The notes beneath the pieces are model-generated. The model ran no database searches. It was given only the letters and a program-made list of their open reading frames with translations, and was not told the DNA's origin. A program made the translations under genes and the position numbers. From CAZAEL01 sp964484135 (GTDB taxonomy: Bacteria > Elusimicrobiota > Elusimicrobia > FEN-1173), in contig CAZAEL010000051.1 of the NCBI GenBank assembly GCA_964484135.1, positions 1 to 17,156 on the forward strand: a stretch of DNA of 17,156 nt, written 5' to 3'. Of the stretch, positions 13,528-17,156 are shown one piece after another; positions within the stretch are counted from its first letter, which is position 1, and each line of letters begins with the position of its first letter.

Positions 13528-14036
13528 CAGCGTCCCTTCACGGTCCAAAAATCGCCGAAGGCGTCCGGGGGGACGCGCACCTCGTCCGGCGCGTGCCGGT
13601 TGTACACCTCCGAGGCGGTGCTGATCATCTGGGTGTCGTCTTCCAGGGACATCCACCCGTGGTACACGCCCGGCGGCACCACCAAGAGGCCGTGGTTCTT
13701 GCCGGACAGGACGAACTGGTTGGCCTCGCCGTGCGTGGGGCTGCCGGGCCGGTCGTCCACCAGCACGAACTTGGCCGACCCGTGGCTGATGAAGAACAGG
13801 TCCCAGAGCTGGGCGTGCTTGTGGAAGGCGCGGACGACGTTCTTGGCGAAGTCCCCCACCAGGTACACCTGGCCGAACTTGGGCAGGTACGGGTCCGTGC
13901 CCCGGACGATCTCCACCAGGTATCCCCGGTCGTCCGTGTGGGTGGTGAGCGGCACCAGGCGCACGTCCTTGATCGTGGCCGTGTTCCACTTCACCTTGGA
14001 GACGTCTATGGATGTGGGCTTTGCGGGCGAGGGCAT
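13527..14036 (-). CDS. RmlC-like cupin, probable dTDP-4-keto-6-deoxysugar epimerase
   Basis: The product has 169 residues. The cupin core carries THTDDRGYLVEIVR (33-45), VRAFHKHAQLWDLFFISHGSAKFVLVDDR (68-96) and VVPPGVYHGWMSLED (119-133), matching the dTDP-4-dehydrorhamnose 3,5-epimerase family. Canonical RmlC has R-G-x-H-x-Q around its catalytic His and a D-P-x-x-x-x-x-W-P ending. Here the first is RAFHKH, and the ending is PDAFGDFWTV without the usual Asp. It is therefore a divergent member that may epimerise only one position or act on another keto-sugar, and I withhold the symbol. It starts the dTDP-sugar operon behind a good promoter. No ribosome-binding site precedes the ATG, and the predicted leader is only about 15 bases. 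Confidence 0.8.
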   Translation of the reverse strand: MPSPAKPTSIDVSKVKWNTATIKDVRLVPLTTHTDDRGYLVEIVRGTDPYLPKFGQVYLVGDFAKNVVRAFHKHAQLWDLFFISHGSAKFVLVDDRPGSPTHGEANQFVLSGKNHGLLVVPPGVYHGWMSLEDDTQMISTASEVYNRHAPDEVRVPPDAFGDFWTVKGR

Positions 14037-14057
14037 GGCGTTTAAGGGGCTTTTTTA

Positions 14058-14086
14058 AGTATTTCCTATTCGGAGCGGCTTTTCAA
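14058..14086 (-). promoter_or_regulatory. Promoter of the dTDP-sugar operon
   Basis: On the minus strand TTGAAA (complement of 14081-14086, five of six) and AATACT (complement of 14058-14063, four of six) are separated by exactly 17 bp in the A/T-rich gap between archease and the cupin gene. The expected start is near 14051, leaving a very short leader. Confidence 0.5.
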
Positions 14087-14093
14087 GGGGTTT

Positions 14094-14516
14094 TTAAACA
14101 TCGAACACCACCCGGGCCTCCCAGCCTTGGGGGGTCCGGGCGATGCGCAGGCCGTGGAAGGTGGCGGCCTTGACCTCCCTCAGCAGGCCGTGGCGTCCGG
14201 GGTCCAACAACTCGCCCTCCGCTTCCGCCTCGATGGCGGTGTCCGAGAAGGACCGGATGTGGAACCGGCAGAACACCTCCTTCTGGACGCTGAACAGGAA
14301 CAGGACCTCGTTGAGCCAGTTCACCAGGAGCGCGTCCCGGTCCGGGGCCTCGGCCCGCACCCGGTCCCGCAGGCCGCCCGGGTGGACCGTGGCCGGCTCC
14401 ACCACCAGGGACGTCAGGCCCAGGGCCGCGTTGGCGAAAAGTTCCGGCAGGTCCGCGCCGCGGGCGATGAGCCCCGCGTCCGCGGTGTGCTCGAACGTTT
14501 CAAAGGGAAGCGACAT
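14094..14516 (-). CDS. Archease family protein
   Basis: The product has 140 residues, the family's typical size. The N-terminus FETFEHTADAGLIARGADLPELFANAALGL carries the conserved His-Thr-Ala-Asp with the metal-binding Asp. NWLNEVLFLF, LLREVKAATFHGLRI and the final VVFDV complete the signature. Archease is the activating partner of the RNA ligase RtcB and promotes guanylylation and turnover. No rtcB is in the window. The frame stays open upstream for 90 codons, but that stretch overlaps gyrA in another frame and a repeat spacer and has no archease homology. I chose the ATG at 14516, where the family N-terminus begins. No Shine-Dalgarno precedes this ATG, because the bases upstream belong to the heptamer repeat. 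Confidence 0.92.
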   Translation of the reverse strand: MSLPFETFEHTADAGLIARGADLPELFANAALGLTSLVVEPATVHPGGLRDRVRAEAPDRDALLVNWLNEVLFLFSVQKEVFCRFHIRSFSDTAIEAEAEGELLDPGRHGLLREVKAATFHGLRIARTPQGWEARVVFDV

Positions 14517-14613
14517 GAATGGCAAGTGACGAATGGCGGGCCAAAAGCAAAAATCTCCCTTTTGTTGTCGCCCGTTTATTGTCGCCCGGAACTTGTCACT
14601 TGCCGCCTGTAAC
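14517..14613. repeat. Heptamer-phased direct repeats within an inverted repeat between gyrA and archease
   Basis: On the plus strand the left side reads in seven-base steps GAATGGC, AAGTGAC, GAATGGC (14517-14537). The right side reads TTGTCGC, CCGTTTA, TTGTCGC, CCGGAAC, TTGTCAC, TTGCCGC, CTGTAAC (14565-14613). GGCAAGTGAC (14521-14530) and GTCACTTGCC (14595-14604) are perfect ten-base inverted arms 64 bp apart. The element fills nearly the whole gap, up to the first base of the archease ATG. It resembles the short heptamer repeats seen between genes in cyanobacteria and some other bacteria, but could also be a small palindromic mobile element. Confidence 0.75.
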
Positions 14614-14619
14614 GCCTTT

Positions 14620-17142
<2,523 letters not shown>

Positions 17143-17156
17143 TGTGTCTCCTCAGA

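Noticed and set aside
11509..14058. A plus-strand open frame of 849 codons across the dTDP-sugar genes
   Set aside because: It runs antisense through three well-supported sugar-nucleotide genes and their junctions and shows no family motif.
14517..14613. Possible CRISPR-like array between gyrA and archease
   Set aside because: Repeat units are seven bases and irregular. There are no 25-35 base repeats with unique spacers and no cas genes.

Overview
This 17.2 kb window is a GC-rich (by eye about two thirds G+C), densely coded bacterial chromosome segment with sixteen protein genes. No tRNA, rRNA, CRISPR array, transposase or integrase is visible. Housekeeping genes (gyrA, yajQ, archease, a SUI1/YciH homologue) mark it as core chromosome. 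Bacterial archease, a dTDP-sugar cluster and membrane-anchored sulfatase-fold proteins are compatible with a Gram-negative, possibly poorly cultivated lineage. The sequence alone does not fix the phylum.

Layout, left to right. Positions 1-7901 carry a compact minus-strand operon, read right to left: a half-size EamA transporter, a class II glutamine amidotransferase, yajQ, two consecutive sulfatase-fold membrane proteins, a TIM-barrel glycosidase-like protein, and the N-terminal part of a ketopantoate-reductase-family protein that runs off the left edge. Gaps are mostly 1-22 bp and one junction is a GTGA overlap. Both sulfatase-fold proteins have lost residues that family members need for metal binding or nucleophilic attack.

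A divergent intergenic region (7902-8006) separates this operon from a plus-strand sui1/yciH gene with its own terminator. Next come two small minus-strand genes: a 73-residue basic protein made of two copies of a 25-residue motif behind a near-perfect Shine-Dalgarno, and an excisionase-type HTH protein with a consensus promoter (TTGACA, 17 bp, TATACT) framed by an inverted repeat. Divergent from the HTH gene, a cysteine-free ArsR-family regulator precedes a SulP anion transporter with a STAS domain, and an extended -10 and a dyad lie in front of arsR.

The right third is on the minus strand. gyrA is at the right edge, followed downstream by archease, with an unusual heptamer-repeat spacer between them. 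A good promoter then drives a dTDP-sugar cluster (RmlC-like cupin, SDR epimerase, RmlD), which ends at tandem intrinsic terminators. An additional hairpin between the epimerase and rmlD ends in a T-rich tract and covers the rmlD ribosome-binding sequence.

The best candidates for something new are the tandem degenerate sulfatase-fold pair with its neighbours, the duplicated-motif micro-protein with its HTH neighbour and operator-like palindromes, and the heptamer-phased repeat between gyrA and archease.
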